NCBI RefSeq assembly: GCF_030913365.1
Contig: NZ_CP133160.1
Span: forward strand, 4,006,001 to 4,070,000
Source: Stenotrophomonas sp. 24(2023)
GTDB lineage: Bacteria; Pseudomonadota; Gammaproteobacteria; Xanthomonadales; Xanthomonadaceae
Direction of reading: 5' to 3'
Length of the DNA stretch: 64,000 nucleotides
The notes under the pieces were generated by a model. The model saw only the letters and a list, made by a program, of their open reading frames with translations, searched no databases and was not told the DNA's origin. Of this stretch, positions 27,322 to 34,894 are shown one piece after another. The translations under genes were made by a program, and so were the position numbers. Within the stretch, counting starts at the first letter, position 1. The number at the start of each line of letters is the position of its first letter.

Positions 27322-28740
27322 TCAACCCGGCAGGTGCGACAGCATGGCCTGCAGCTGGCTGCTGCTCTGGCTCAGCTTGCCCATCAGGGTGTCCAGTGCC
27401 AGGAACTGCTTCTTGTAGCGTTCGGCCACGCCATCCATGCGTGTGTCCAGGTCCTTGCGGCGCTTGTCGATGTCCGTCAGCGTCTTGTTGAGGCTGTTGG
27501 TACGCGACACGAAGGCGCCTTCCTTGCCCTTGGAGGTGCTGACGTAGCCATCGACCATCGCGAACAGCTTGCCGGCACCACCGTCATCGCCGGTGAACGC
27601 CTTGCGCACGGCCTCGGGCTGGTTGCCCACGGCGGCAGCGAACTTGGCAGCGTCCAGCACCAGGCTGCCGTCGGCGTCGGGGTAGCCGCGCGTATCCAGG
27701 CCCAGGGTCTTGGCGTTGAGGCCACCGGCACCCAGTTCCTTGAGGATGCCGCTCATCATGTTGCGCAGCTGGCTGGTGGCGCCACGCATCTGCGCGTCGC
27801 CGGTCAGTGCCGAGGCTTCCTTCTTTTCGCTGTCGTACTTGGTGGCGTCATTCAACGCCGCCAGCGCGGCGTTGTAGGTCTTCACGAAGTCCTGCATGAC
27901 CTTGCTGGCAGCCGCGGTATCGGTGCTGATGACGACGTCGCTGTCGCCGGTCTTCTTCAGGTTCAGGGTCAGGCCGGGTACCGCATCGACCACCGTATTG
28001 GTGTCGCTGACGATGCTCACGCCATCAATGGTCAGCTTGGCATCGGCGGCCTTGGAGGTCTCGTTCATGCCGCTGATGATGCCGGCCAGCTTGGTGTCGC
28101 CGCCGTTGTAGGTCAGCTTCACTGCGTTGGCAGTGCCGGTCTTCTCCTGGCCGACCGACAGGTACTGCTGGTCACCGGAGGCCAGCAGGCTGGTCTGCAC
28201 GCCTTCCTTGCGGCCGGCGGCATCGAGCTTGTTGCGGATGGTGGTCATGGTGTCACCATCGTCGACCTGGACGTTGATCGTCTTGGCCTTGTCACCGGTA
28301 CCGACGGTCAGCGTCAACGTTCCGGCACTGAACGTGTCGGTCTTGTTGACCGAGGTCTGCGCGATCCACTTGTTGGCCGAGGCCAGCGCCTCCACGTGGA
28401 TCTTGTGCGTGCCGTTGGCCGCCGCGGCCTTGCCGGCCACCGTGCCGGTGTCATACAGGCCGACCGTGGCGGTGAGCACGTCGTCGGCCGTACTGTTGGG
28501 CTTGACCACGTTCACCATGCGGGTGTCGAAGGCGGTGGTTGCCTTGAGCGACTCCAGCGATTTCTTCAGGGCATCGAAGGCGGATTTGACCGTGCCCACC
28601 GCCGAAAGCTGCAGTTTCGCCTTGGACTGCTGCAGGTTCAGCGCATTGTCGGCCGGCTTGCGGTCGGCTGCGACAAGCTTGGCGACCATGCCGGAGATGT
28701 CCAGCCCCGAGCCGATGCCACCGTATCCAAAGTCTGCCAC
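27322..28740 (-). CDS. fliD: Flagellar filament cap protein FliD
   Basis: Cap at the filament tip that folds flagellin into place. It has 472 residues: N-terminal helical region with GIGSGLDISGMVAKLV, a variable middle, and a C-terminal coiled region (SLNKTLTDIDKRRKDLDTRM, ending LDTLMGKLSQSSSQL). The start is GTG 28740 with AGGAG about 8 nt upstream. A sigma-54 box lies about 100 nt upstream at 28839-28854. Confidence 0.94.
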   Translation of the reverse strand: MADFGYGGIGSGLDISGMVAKLVAADRKPADNALNLQQSKAKLQLSAVGTVKSAFDALKKSLESLKATTAFDTRMVNVVKPNSTADDVLTATVGLYDTGTVAGKAAAANGTHKIHVEALASANKWIAQTSVNKTDTFSAGTLTLTVGTGDKAKTINVQVDDGDTMTTIRNKLDAAGRKEGVQTSLLASGDQQYLSVGQEKTGTANAVKLTYNGGDTKLAGIISGMNETSKAADAKLTIDGVSIVSDTNTVVDAVPGLTLNLKKTGDSDVVISTDTAAASKVMQDFVKTYNAALAALNDATKYDSEKKEASALTGDAQMRGATSQLRNMMSGILKELGAGGLNAKTLGLDTRGYPDADGSLVLDAAKFAAAVGNQPEAVRKAFTGDDGGAGKLFAMVDGYVSTSKGKEGAFVSRTNSLNKTLTDIDKRRKDLDTRMDGVAERYKKQFLALDTLMGKLSQSSSQLQAMLSHLPG

Positions 28741-28838
28741 GTTCTTTCTCCTGGGTACCTGGCGCCGCCGGTACCGGGCGTGCCGTGTCGTCAACGAAAA
28801 TAGCGGCCTGCGCCGCCGGGTCTTGAGGTCTTCGTTGA

Positions 28839-28854
28839 TGCACGTGCCGTGCCA
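28839..28854 (-). promoter_or_regulatory. Sigma-54 promoter of fliD
   Basis: The minus strand reads TGGCACGGCACGTGCA; GG/GC spacing is correct and the -12 element is GTGCA rather than TTGCA. It forms one arm of an inverted repeat with the opposing box at 28875-28890. Confidence 0.72.
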
Positions 28855-28874
28855 GAAGCACGTGGCCGGCGTTC

Positions 28875-28890
28875 TGGCACGCCGGTTGCA
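28875..28890 (+). promoter_or_regulatory. Orphan sigma-54 promoter facing the flagellin terminator
   Basis: The plus strand reads TGGCACGCCGGTTGCA, a perfect -24/-12 match. No plausible gene follows on the plus strand: 50 nt after the expected start lies the flagellin terminator hairpin, and then the 3' end of fliC3 in antisense. It may drive a short non-coding or antisense RNA, or be the symmetric half of a regulatory site. Confidence 0.6.
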
Positions 28891-28943
28891 GGGAACGGGG
28901 GGCAGGGTGTGCGCTCCGTCGCCGCCGCTGCCAGGGGTCTGGC

Positions 28944-28972
28944 AAAAAACCCTCCCCCAATGCAGGGGAGGG
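28944..28972 (-). terminator. Rho-independent terminator of the flagellin cluster
   Basis: Minus-strand hairpin CCCTCCCCTGCATTGGGGGAGGG followed by TTTTTT. It lies 240 nt beyond the fliC3 stop. On the plus strand the hairpin has no T run. Confidence 0.85.
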
Positions 28973-29212
28973 ATCAGGCTACTGACAATCGGGGGGAGAC
29001 GAAGCCGCCCGGTGCGTACAGTCAAAAGTACAGCGCTGAAAGAGTCGAGGCCGCAGGGGCGGGCGATGCCAGGCCGGCTCGGGACGATGTCCCGGGCCGG
29101 GCATGGCCCGCACCTTCTTGCCGCGCGGGGTTCCGGTTGGACGCTGCCATCGGCTGGGCCGGTGGCAGCGTCCGCTTCTACGTCTGCTTGAAGCGTTCCG
29201 GGCAGGCTGCGA
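28973..29212. other. Non-coding 3' region of fliC3
   Basis: 240 bp between the fliC3 stop and the flagellin terminator. It contains an 11-bp stem GGACGCTGCCA...TGGCAGCGTCC at 29139-29173 and GC-rich palindromic sequence near 29085-29112 (CCCGGGCCGGGCATGGCCC). No convincing gene is seen, so it is probably a structured 3' untranslated region. Confidence 0.5.
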
Positions 29213-30391
29213 TCAGCGCAGCAGGCTCAGCACGCCCTGCGGCACCTGGTTGGCCTGGGCCAGCATGGCCGTACCGGCCTGCTGCAGGATCTGGGTGCGG
29301 GTCAGCTCAGCGGTTTCCTTGGCGAAATCCGTGTCCTTGATGCGGCTGCGCGAGGCGGACAGGTTTTCGGTCGAGGTCTGCAGGTTGGCCACCACCGAGG
29401 TGAAGCGGTTCTGGATGGCGCCCAGATCGGCACGGGTGCTGTTGATGGCGCCCAGCGCGTTGTCGACCACTTCCAGGGCGCGCGAGGCTTCCTTGAAGCT
29501 GGACACCGACAGGCTCGACACGAACGACGTGCTCGCCGTGGCCGCCGTGGCCGCGTTGTCGACGTCGGCCGCGATGCCGATGCTGGCATTGGTGGCGATC
29601 TTCAGGCTCTGGCCGGCCTTCACCGAGCTGACGGTGATGTTGTAGGTCGGCGGGGTGGCTGCGTCATCGAGCACGGCGGCTTCGGCCGTCGCACCGGTTT
29701 CGCCGACCTTCGCATTGATGGTGGCGGCGACCTTGCTGGCCAGGTCCTTGGCGGTGGTGCCGGCTTCATAGGTGAAGCCCTTCACGGTCACGCCGTTGAT
29801 CGACATGTCCGCAATCGTGCCACCGGCAACATTGGCGACGATGGCACCGCTGGCCGCATCGGCGGCGAACTGCGACTTGCCCAGCGCATCGGTCTTGGCG
29901 TTGATCACCTTGTCGATGGCGATGGCCTGGCCGGCGTTGGCGCCGACCTGGAACAGCTGGCTGGTGAACGAGCCGTCCAGCAGCTTGGTGCCGTTGAACT
30001 CGGACTGCTTGGCCACGCGGTCGATTTCGCTGGCCAGCTGGGTCACTTCGGCCTGCAGGGCCTTGCGGTCGCTGGCGGAGTTGGTGGCGTTGGACGACTG
30101 CACGGCCAGTTCGCGGATACGCTGCAGGTTGTTGCCGATTTCCGTCAGCGAACCTTCAGCGACCTGGGCCAGCGAGATGCCGTCATTGGCATTGCGGATG
30201 GCTACGTCGGTACCGCGGATCTGGGTACCGAAGCGCTCGGAGATGGCCAGGCCGGCCGCGTCGTCCTTGGCGCTGTTGATGCGCGAGCCCGAGGACAGGC
30301 GCTGGATGGTGGTGGCCAGCGAAGCGCCGCTGGTGCTCAGGTTGCGCTGAGCGTTCAACGACATCGTGTTGGTGTTGATGACTTGTGCCAT
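29213..30391 (-). CDS. fliC3: Flagellin, third tandem copy
   Basis: Filament subunit of 392 residues. The N-terminal D0/D1 region (MAQVINTNTMSLNAQRNLST) and C-terminal region (ending QVPQGVLSLLR) are near-identical to the neighbouring copies; the central ~150 residues (variable domain) differ and are Ala/Thr-rich. The final ~215 bp are almost identical to fliC2. The ATG is at 30391. No promoter is visible in the 86 bp upstream, which instead holds a strong hairpin. Numbering of the three copies here follows transcription order. Confidence 0.96.
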   Translation of the reverse strand: MAQVINTNTMSLNAQRNLSTSGASLATTIQRLSSGSRINSAKDDAAGLAISERFGTQIRGTDVAIRNANDGISLAQVAEGSLTEIGNNLQRIRELAVQSSNATNSASDRKALQAEVTQLASEIDRVAKQSEFNGTKLLDGSFTSQLFQVGANAGQAIAIDKVINAKTDALGKSQFAADAASGAIVANVAGGTIADMSINGVTVKGFTYEAGTTAKDLASKVAATINAKVGETGATAEAAVLDDAATPPTYNITVSSVKAGQSLKIATNASIGIAADVDNAATAATASTSFVSSLSVSSFKEASRALEVVDNALGAINSTRADLGAIQNRFTSVVANLQTSTENLSASRSRIKDTDFAKETAELTRTQILQQAGTAMLAQANQVPQGVLSLLR

Positions 30392-30437
30392 GAATCATTC
30401 CTTTGGCTTGGAGTTGCGGGTGAAGCGTGAAACCACG

Positions 30438-30463
30438 GGCTGCGCCGGTTTCCCGGCGCAGCC
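30438..30463 (-). terminator. Hairpin between fliC2 and fliC3
   Basis: An 11-bp stem GGCTGCGCCGG...CCGGCGCAGCC with a 4-nt loop and no T run. It may attenuate read-through or stabilise the upstream mRNA end. Confidence 0.5.
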
Positions 30464-30477
30464 GTGTTGCGGCAGGA

Positions 30478-31635
30478 TCAGCGCAGCAGGCTCAGCACGC
30501 CCTGCGGCACCTGGTTGGCCTGGGCCAGCATGGCCGTACCGGCCTGCTGCAGGATCTGGGTGCGGGTCAGTTCGGCGGTTTCCTTGGCGAAATCCGTGTC
30601 CTTGATGCGGCTGCGCGAGGCGGACAGGTTTTCGGTCGAGGTCTGCAGGTTGGCCACCACCGAGGTGAAGCGGTTCTGGATGGCGCCCAGGTCGGCACGG
30701 GTGCTGTTGATCGAGCCCAGCGCCTTGTCGACGATTTCCAGGGCCTGTTGTGCGCCCTTGACCGAGGTGACGTCCAGGCTCTGCACGACGCTGCTGGTGG
30801 CCGTGGCGGCGGCGGTGGTGGTGCCCGCGGTCAGGCCGCTGCCCGCCACGGTGCCACCGATGACCAGGTCCTTCTCGGCCTTCACCGAGCTGAGCACCAC
30901 CTGATCCTTGGCGGCGCCACCGATCGAGGCGTACACGCCGGTTTCGCCGATCTTGGCGTTGATCGCGGTGGTCAGCGACTTGGCGATTTCCGCGCCGGTG
31001 GCACCGTTCTTGTACTCGACCTTGTCGATGGCCACGCCATTGAGGGTCAGGCCGGCGACCGAGCCGTCGGCGGTTGCGGCGGCAATGGCCGTACCGGTGA
31101 CGTCGGCGGCGAACTTGGTCGTGCCCAGCGAGGCCGACTTCGCATCAACGGTCTTGTCGATGGCGATGGCCTGGCCGGCATTGGCACCGACCTGGAACAG
31201 CTGGCTGGAGAACGAGCCGTCCAGCAGCTTGGTACCGTTGAACTCGGACTGCTTGGCCACGCGGTCGATTTCGCTGACCAGCTGGGTCACTTCGGCCTGC
31301 AGTGCCTTGCGGTCGCTGTCCGAGTTGGTGGCGTTGGACGCCTGCACCGACAGCTCGCGGACGCGCTGCAGGTTGTTGCCGATTTCCGTCAGCGAACCTT
31401 CGGCGACCTGGGCCAGCGAGATGCCGTCATTGGCGTTGCGGATGGCCACGTCGGTACCACGGATCTGGGTACCGAAGCGCTCGGAGATGGCCAGACCGGC
31501 CGCGTCGTCCTTGGCGCTGTTGATGCGCGAGCCCGAGGACAGGCGCTGGATGGTGGTGGCCAGCGAGGCGCCGCTGGTGCTCAGGTTACGCTGAGCATTC
31601 AACGACATCGTGTTGGTGTTGATGACTTGTGCCAT
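30478..31635 (-). CDS. fliC2: Flagellin, second tandem copy
   Basis: Filament subunit of 385 residues, with conserved D0/D1 ends shared with both neighbours and a distinct central domain. The C-terminus QVPQGVLSLLR matches fliC3, while fliC1 ends QVPQNVLSLLQR. The ATG at 31635 has AAGGA 9 nt upstream; the sequence just before the ATG is ACACCTCCTC, which resembles anti-Shine-Dalgarno sequence. The 72-bp gap upstream has a hairpin but no sigma-28 box. Confidence 0.96.
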   Translation of the reverse strand: MAQVINTNTMSLNAQRNLSTSGASLATTIQRLSSGSRINSAKDDAAGLAISERFGTQIRGTDVAIRNANDGISLAQVAEGSLTEIGNNLQRVRELSVQASNATNSDSDRKALQAEVTQLVSEIDRVAKQSEFNGTKLLDGSFSSQLFQVGANAGQAIAIDKTVDAKSASLGTTKFAADVTGTAIAAATADGSVAGLTLNGVAIDKVEYKNGATGAEIAKSLTTAINAKIGETGVYASIGGAAKDQVVLSSVKAEKDLVIGGTVAGSGLTAGTTTAAATATSSVVQSLDVTSVKGAQQALEIVDKALGSINSTRADLGAIQNRFTSVVANLQTSTENLSASRSRIKDTDFAKETAELTRTQILQQAGTAMLAQANQVPQGVLSLLR

Positions 31636-31676
31636 GAGGAGGTGTCCTTGAGCAGTCGCACGTGAATGGGGTCAGA

Positions 31677-31700
31677 CGCTCCCGACGTGCTGCGGGAGCG
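31677..31700 (-). terminator. Hairpin between fliC1 and fliC2
   Basis: An 8-bp stem CGCTCCCG...CGGGAGCG just after the fliC1 stop, with no T run. Partial termination or mRNA end protection is possible. Confidence 0.45.
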
Positions 31701-31707
31701 ACTCATG

Positions 31708-32880
31708 TCAGCGCTGCAACAGGCTGAGCACGTTCTGCGGCACCTGGTTGGCCTGGGCCAGCATGGCCGTGCCGGCCTGCTGCAGGATCTGGGTGCGGGT
31801 GAGTTCGGCCGTTTCCTTGGCGAAGTCGGTGTCGCGGATGCGGCTGCGCGATGCCGACAGGTTCTCCGAAGAGGTCTGCAGGTTGGCAACAACGGAGGTG
31901 AAGCGGTTCTGGATGGCACCCAGGTCGGCGCGTACGCCGTTGACCGATTCCAGTGCCTTGTCCACCACTTCCAGTGCCTTCTGGGCACCGACGTAGCTGG
32001 ACACGTCCAGGTCCTTGACGAAAGTCGAGGTGGCGGTGGCGGCCACGGCGGTCGGGGCGGCGGCCGTGGAGTTGGCCAGGCCCAGTGCGGCACCGCCGTT
32101 CAGGACCAGGTCGCGGTCGGCCTTGACCGAGTTCAGCTTCAGGGCGTAGGTGTCCGGGGTGCCGGCGGTGGTGATGACTTCGGCATAGACACCGGCTTCG
32201 CCGATCTTGCTGTTGATCTGCGCAGCGGCCGACGCGGCCAGCTCGGCGGTGGTCTTGCCGCTGATGGTGCCGATGGCTGCGCCGTTGACGGTCAGGCCGG
32301 TGATGTCGGTCGGGCCGGTGATGGCCACCACGTTGCCGCCGGTGCTTGCCGGGGCGAACTTGGCATTGCCCAGCGCATCGGCCTTGGCATCGACCACGTT
32401 GGAGATGGCGATCGACTGGCCGGCATTGGCGCCGACCTGGAACAGCTGGCTGGTGAACGAGCCGTCCAGCAGCTTGGTGCCGTTGAAGTCGCTCTGCTTG
32501 GCCACGCGGTCGATTTCGCTGACCAGCTGGGTCACTTCGGCCTGCAGGGCCTTGCGGTCGCTGCTGGAGTTGGTGGCGTTGGACGCCTGCACGGCCAGTT
32601 CACGGATGCGCTGCAGGTTGTTGCCGACTTCGCTCAGCGAACCTTCGGCGACCTGGGCCAGCGAGATACCGTCGTTGGCGTTGCGGATGGCCACGTCCAG
32701 GCCACGGATCTGGGTGGTGAAACGTTCGCTGATCGCCAGGCCGGCGGCGTCGTCCTTCGCGCTGTTGATGCGCAGGCCGGACGACAGGCGCTGGATGGTG
32801 GTGGCCAGCGAAGCGCCGCTGGTGCTCAGGTTGCGCTGAGCGTTGAGCGACATCGTATTGGTGTTGATTACCTGTGCCAT
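31708..32880 (-). CDS. fliC1: Flagellin, first tandem copy
   Basis: Filament subunit of 390 residues with the same MAQVINTNTMSLNAQ start and conserved end helices; the variable centre (TAELAASAAAQINSKIGEAG and neighbours) is its own. The ATG at 32880 follows GGAGACGACCCC. It is the only flagellin with a clear sigma-28 promoter (32976-33002), so it is probably the main transcript source. The frame is open upstream of the ATG, but that region is repeat DNA and not conserved. Confidence 0.96.
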   Translation of the reverse strand: MAQVINTNTMSLNAQRNLSTSGASLATTIQRLSSGLRINSAKDDAAGLAISERFTTQIRGLDVAIRNANDGISLAQVAEGSLSEVGNNLQRIRELAVQASNATNSSSDRKALQAEVTQLVSEIDRVAKQSDFNGTKLLDGSFTSQLFQVGANAGQSIAISNVVDAKADALGNAKFAPASTGGNVVAITGPTDITGLTVNGAAIGTISGKTTAELAASAAAQINSKIGEAGVYAEVITTAGTPDTYALKLNSVKADRDLVLNGGAALGLANSTAAAPTAVAATATSTFVKDLDVSSYVGAQKALEVVDKALESVNGVRADLGAIQNRFTSVVANLQTSSENLSASRSRIRDTDFAKETAELTRTQILQQAGTAMLAQANQVPQNVLSLLQR

Positions 32881-32975
32881 GGGGTCGTCTCCTCTTATGT
32901 GGGTCCCGTTGGTGAAAGCTGCAAAGCCCGCCGGTTTTTTTGTGTTTGGCTGTGTGCTTCGCTGCTGCCAAATGA

Positions 32976-33002
32976 ATAACGGCGCTTTGTCAACAACCTT
33001 TA
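32976..33002 (-). promoter_or_regulatory. Sigma-28 (FliA) promoter of fliC1
   Basis: The minus strand reads TAAAGGTT, 11 nt, GCCGTTAT, an almost exact match to the FliA consensus with the correct spacing. The expected leader is about 90 nt and includes GGAG before the ATG. Confidence 0.88.
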
Positions 33003-33202
33003 GGCGCGATTTCCCGCAGGCGCTGGAATCGTTGTGGAGTGCTGTTTTAAAGGGGTTTTTGCACGGGGGAGGGCGGCATGGATGCGCCCGGCGGCACCTA
33101 TCGGCCGCGCATGGCAGGACTTTATGGCCGGGACTGAATCCTGCGTGGAGGCGGGCCAGGCCGTCGCCCCCGTGGGATCCACGCCGCGCGTGGGGGCGCC
33201 GG
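33003..33202. other. Non-coding sequence upstream of the fliC1 promoter
   Basis: 200 bp between the fliC1 sigma-28 box and the tandem repeat array. It contains one degenerate repeat half (GGATCCACGCCGCGCGTGG near 33175) and no supported gene. Confidence 0.4.
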
Positions 33203-33622
33203 GTAGATCCACGCCATGCGTGGATGAGGCGTTGCCGGCAGCCCACCCCGGCCACGCACGGCGTGGCCCTACAGCAGCGTCCAGACCGGTAGATCCACGC
33301 CATGCGTGGATGAGGCGTTGCTGGCAGCCCACCCAGCCACGCACGGCGTGGCGCTACAGCCGCGTCCAGACCGGTGGATCCACGCCATGCGTGGATGAGG
33401 CGTTACCGGCAGCCCACCCAGCCGCGCACGGCGTGGCCCTACAGCAGCGTCCAGACCGGTAGATCCACGCCATGCGTGGATGAGGCGTTACCGGCAGCCC
33501 ACCCAGCCACGCACGGCGTGGCGCTACAGCAGCGTCCAGACCGGTAGATCCACGCCATGCGTGGATGAGGCGTTACCGGCAGCCCACCCAGTCACGCAGG
33601 GCGTGGCGTTACCCAACGCCGG
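33203..33622. repeat. Five-copy tandem array of dimeric SMAG units
   Basis: Unit of 85-86 bp repeated five times, beginning at 33203, 33289, 33374, 33459 and 33544. Each unit holds a forward palindrome GTAGATCCACGCCATGCG and, about 25 bp on, an inverted palindrome CCACGCACGGCGTGGCSCTAC, joined by GATGAGGCGTTRCYGGCAGC and AGCMGCGTCCAGACCG. The third copy has GTGG instead of GTAG, and the last is slightly diverged at its end. It lies between the flgL terminator and the fliC1 promoter. Confidence 0.93.
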
Positions 33623-33627
33623 GCACG

Positions 33628-33659
33628 AAAAAGGCCGCGATGCGTGGCATCGCGGCCTT
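33628..33659 (-). terminator. Rho-independent terminator of the flg operon
   Basis: Minus-strand stem AAGGCCGCGATGCCACGCAT... closing with ATCGCGGCC and then TTTTT. It lies 33 bp past the flgL stop. Confidence 0.9.
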
Positions 33660-33691
33660 CAAGGGAACCCGACCCGGGCCTTGCCCGGTAA

Positions 33692-34894
33692 TCAGCGGAT
33701 GACGTTGAACAGCGACATCGACTGCATCTTCGAGAACAGCTGCTGGGCGGCCTGCAGCGCCGTGCTTTCCAGCTGGTACTGGCTCAACGCGTCGGCGTAG
33801 TCCAGGTCGCGCATGGTCGACAGCGTGGTCTTCAGGGTGACGGTGTTCGCTTCACGCATGTCGGCGGCATTGTCCAGCGCCTTGAGCTGGGCACCGCCGG
33901 CCGCGCGGGAGTCGATCATCCGCTCTGCCGCGCGGGCGACATCGCGCAGTGCCCCCTGCAGCTGGTTCTGCTGTGCGGCCAGCTGGGCCGGGGTGCCGGT
34001 GTCGGTCCCCAGGGCGCCGATCAGGTTGTCCAGGGTGGCAAAGACATCGCGGCTGCCGGCAGCGTGCACATTGAAGCTGTCGCCGGCAGCGGGTTCCCCG
34101 GCCACCTGCAGCCGCACGCCATTGATCACCAGGTCATCGCCCGCCTTCATGGTGCCGGTGCCGGTGACATTGCCGGCGCCATCGACCACTTCGTACTGGG
34201 TGGCCGAGGTGAAGCGGACGCTGAACGGCTGGCCGTTCCAGTTGCCGCTGCCATCACGGGTGATGTTGGTCAGCACGGCCTTGCCGGTATTGCCGGCCGC
34301 AGCGGTCCCGTCCACCGTGCCGTCGCCGGTGGGAATGCGCAGGAAGATCTCGCTGCCGGGCAGGGCGTCCTTGACGTAGGTATCCGGGCCCACCTCCACC
34401 TGGCGGTGGGTCTGGTCGCCGGTGTAGACGATCTTGCCGTTCACCTGCGAGAACGGCGGGTCGCCATCGTGGGTGCCCCCGAACAGGTAGCGGCCGGTGC
34501 CATCGGTGGTATTGGCCAGCGACAGCAGGCCGTCACGGATCTGGGTCAGCTCGGTCACCAGCGCCTTCTTGTCGGCGGCGTTGAGTGCCGGGTTGCTGGC
34601 CTGCAGGGTCAGGTCGTTGACCCGGGCCATCAGGTCGTTGACCCGGGCCAGGGTGTTTTCCTGCAGGCCCAGGCGGTTCTGCACGTTGTTGGCGTTGAGC
34701 TTCATCTGGTCCAGCGCGGCCAGGGTACGGTCAAGACCGACCGCGGCACCGGCGTTGACCGGGTCGTCCTTGGCCGAGGTGATCTTGCTGCCGGTGGCGA
34801 TCTGCTGCTCGAGGTGGTTCAGCTTGGCCTGCTTGGACATCATCAGCGAGACCGACTGGCTGAACATCATGCCGGTGGAGATTCGGTTGCTCAT
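33692..34894 (-). CDS. flgL: Hook-filament junction protein FlgL
   Basis: Second hook-associated protein (HAP3). It has 400 residues: flagellin-like N-terminus (RISTGMMFSQSVSLMMSKQAKLN) and C-terminus (YADALSQYQLESTALQAAQQ) flanking a variable centre. The ATG at 34894 overlaps the flgK stop. It is the last gene of the flg operon and is followed by a strong terminator. Confidence 0.95.
   Translation of the reverse strand: MSNRISTGMMFSQSVSLMMSKQAKLNHLEQQIATGSKITSAKDDPVNAGAAVGLDRTLAALDQMKLNANNVQNRLGLQENTLARVNDLMARVNDLTLQASNPALNAADKKALVTELTQIRDGLLSLANTTDGTGRYLFGGTHDGDPPFSQVNGKIVYTGDQTHRQVEVGPDTYVKDALPGSEIFLRIPTGDGTVDGTAAAGNTGKAVLTNITRDGSGNWNGQPFSVRFTSATQYEVVDGAGNVTGTGTMKAGDDLVINGVRLQVAGEPAAGDSFNVHAAGSRDVFATLDNLIGALGTDTGTPAQLAAQQNQLQGALRDVARAAERMIDSRAAGGAQLKALDNAADMREANTVTLKTTLSTMRDLDYADALSQYQLESTALQAAQQLFSKMQSMSLFNVIR

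Noticed and set aside
28849..29645. Plus-strand frames downstream of the orphan sigma-54 box
   Set aside because: They lie antisense to the fliC3 3' region, lack a ribosome site and show no protein-like pattern; a non-coding RNA is more likely than a protein.
33003..33303. N-terminal extension of fliC1 by about 140 codons
   Set aside because: The extra sequence is repeat DNA translated through, and the flagellin N-terminus MAQVINTN with its ribosome site is at 32880.
33203..33622. Possible CRISPR array
   Set aside because: Spacers between palindromes are themselves conserved and the unit is a paired SMAG; no cas genes are near.
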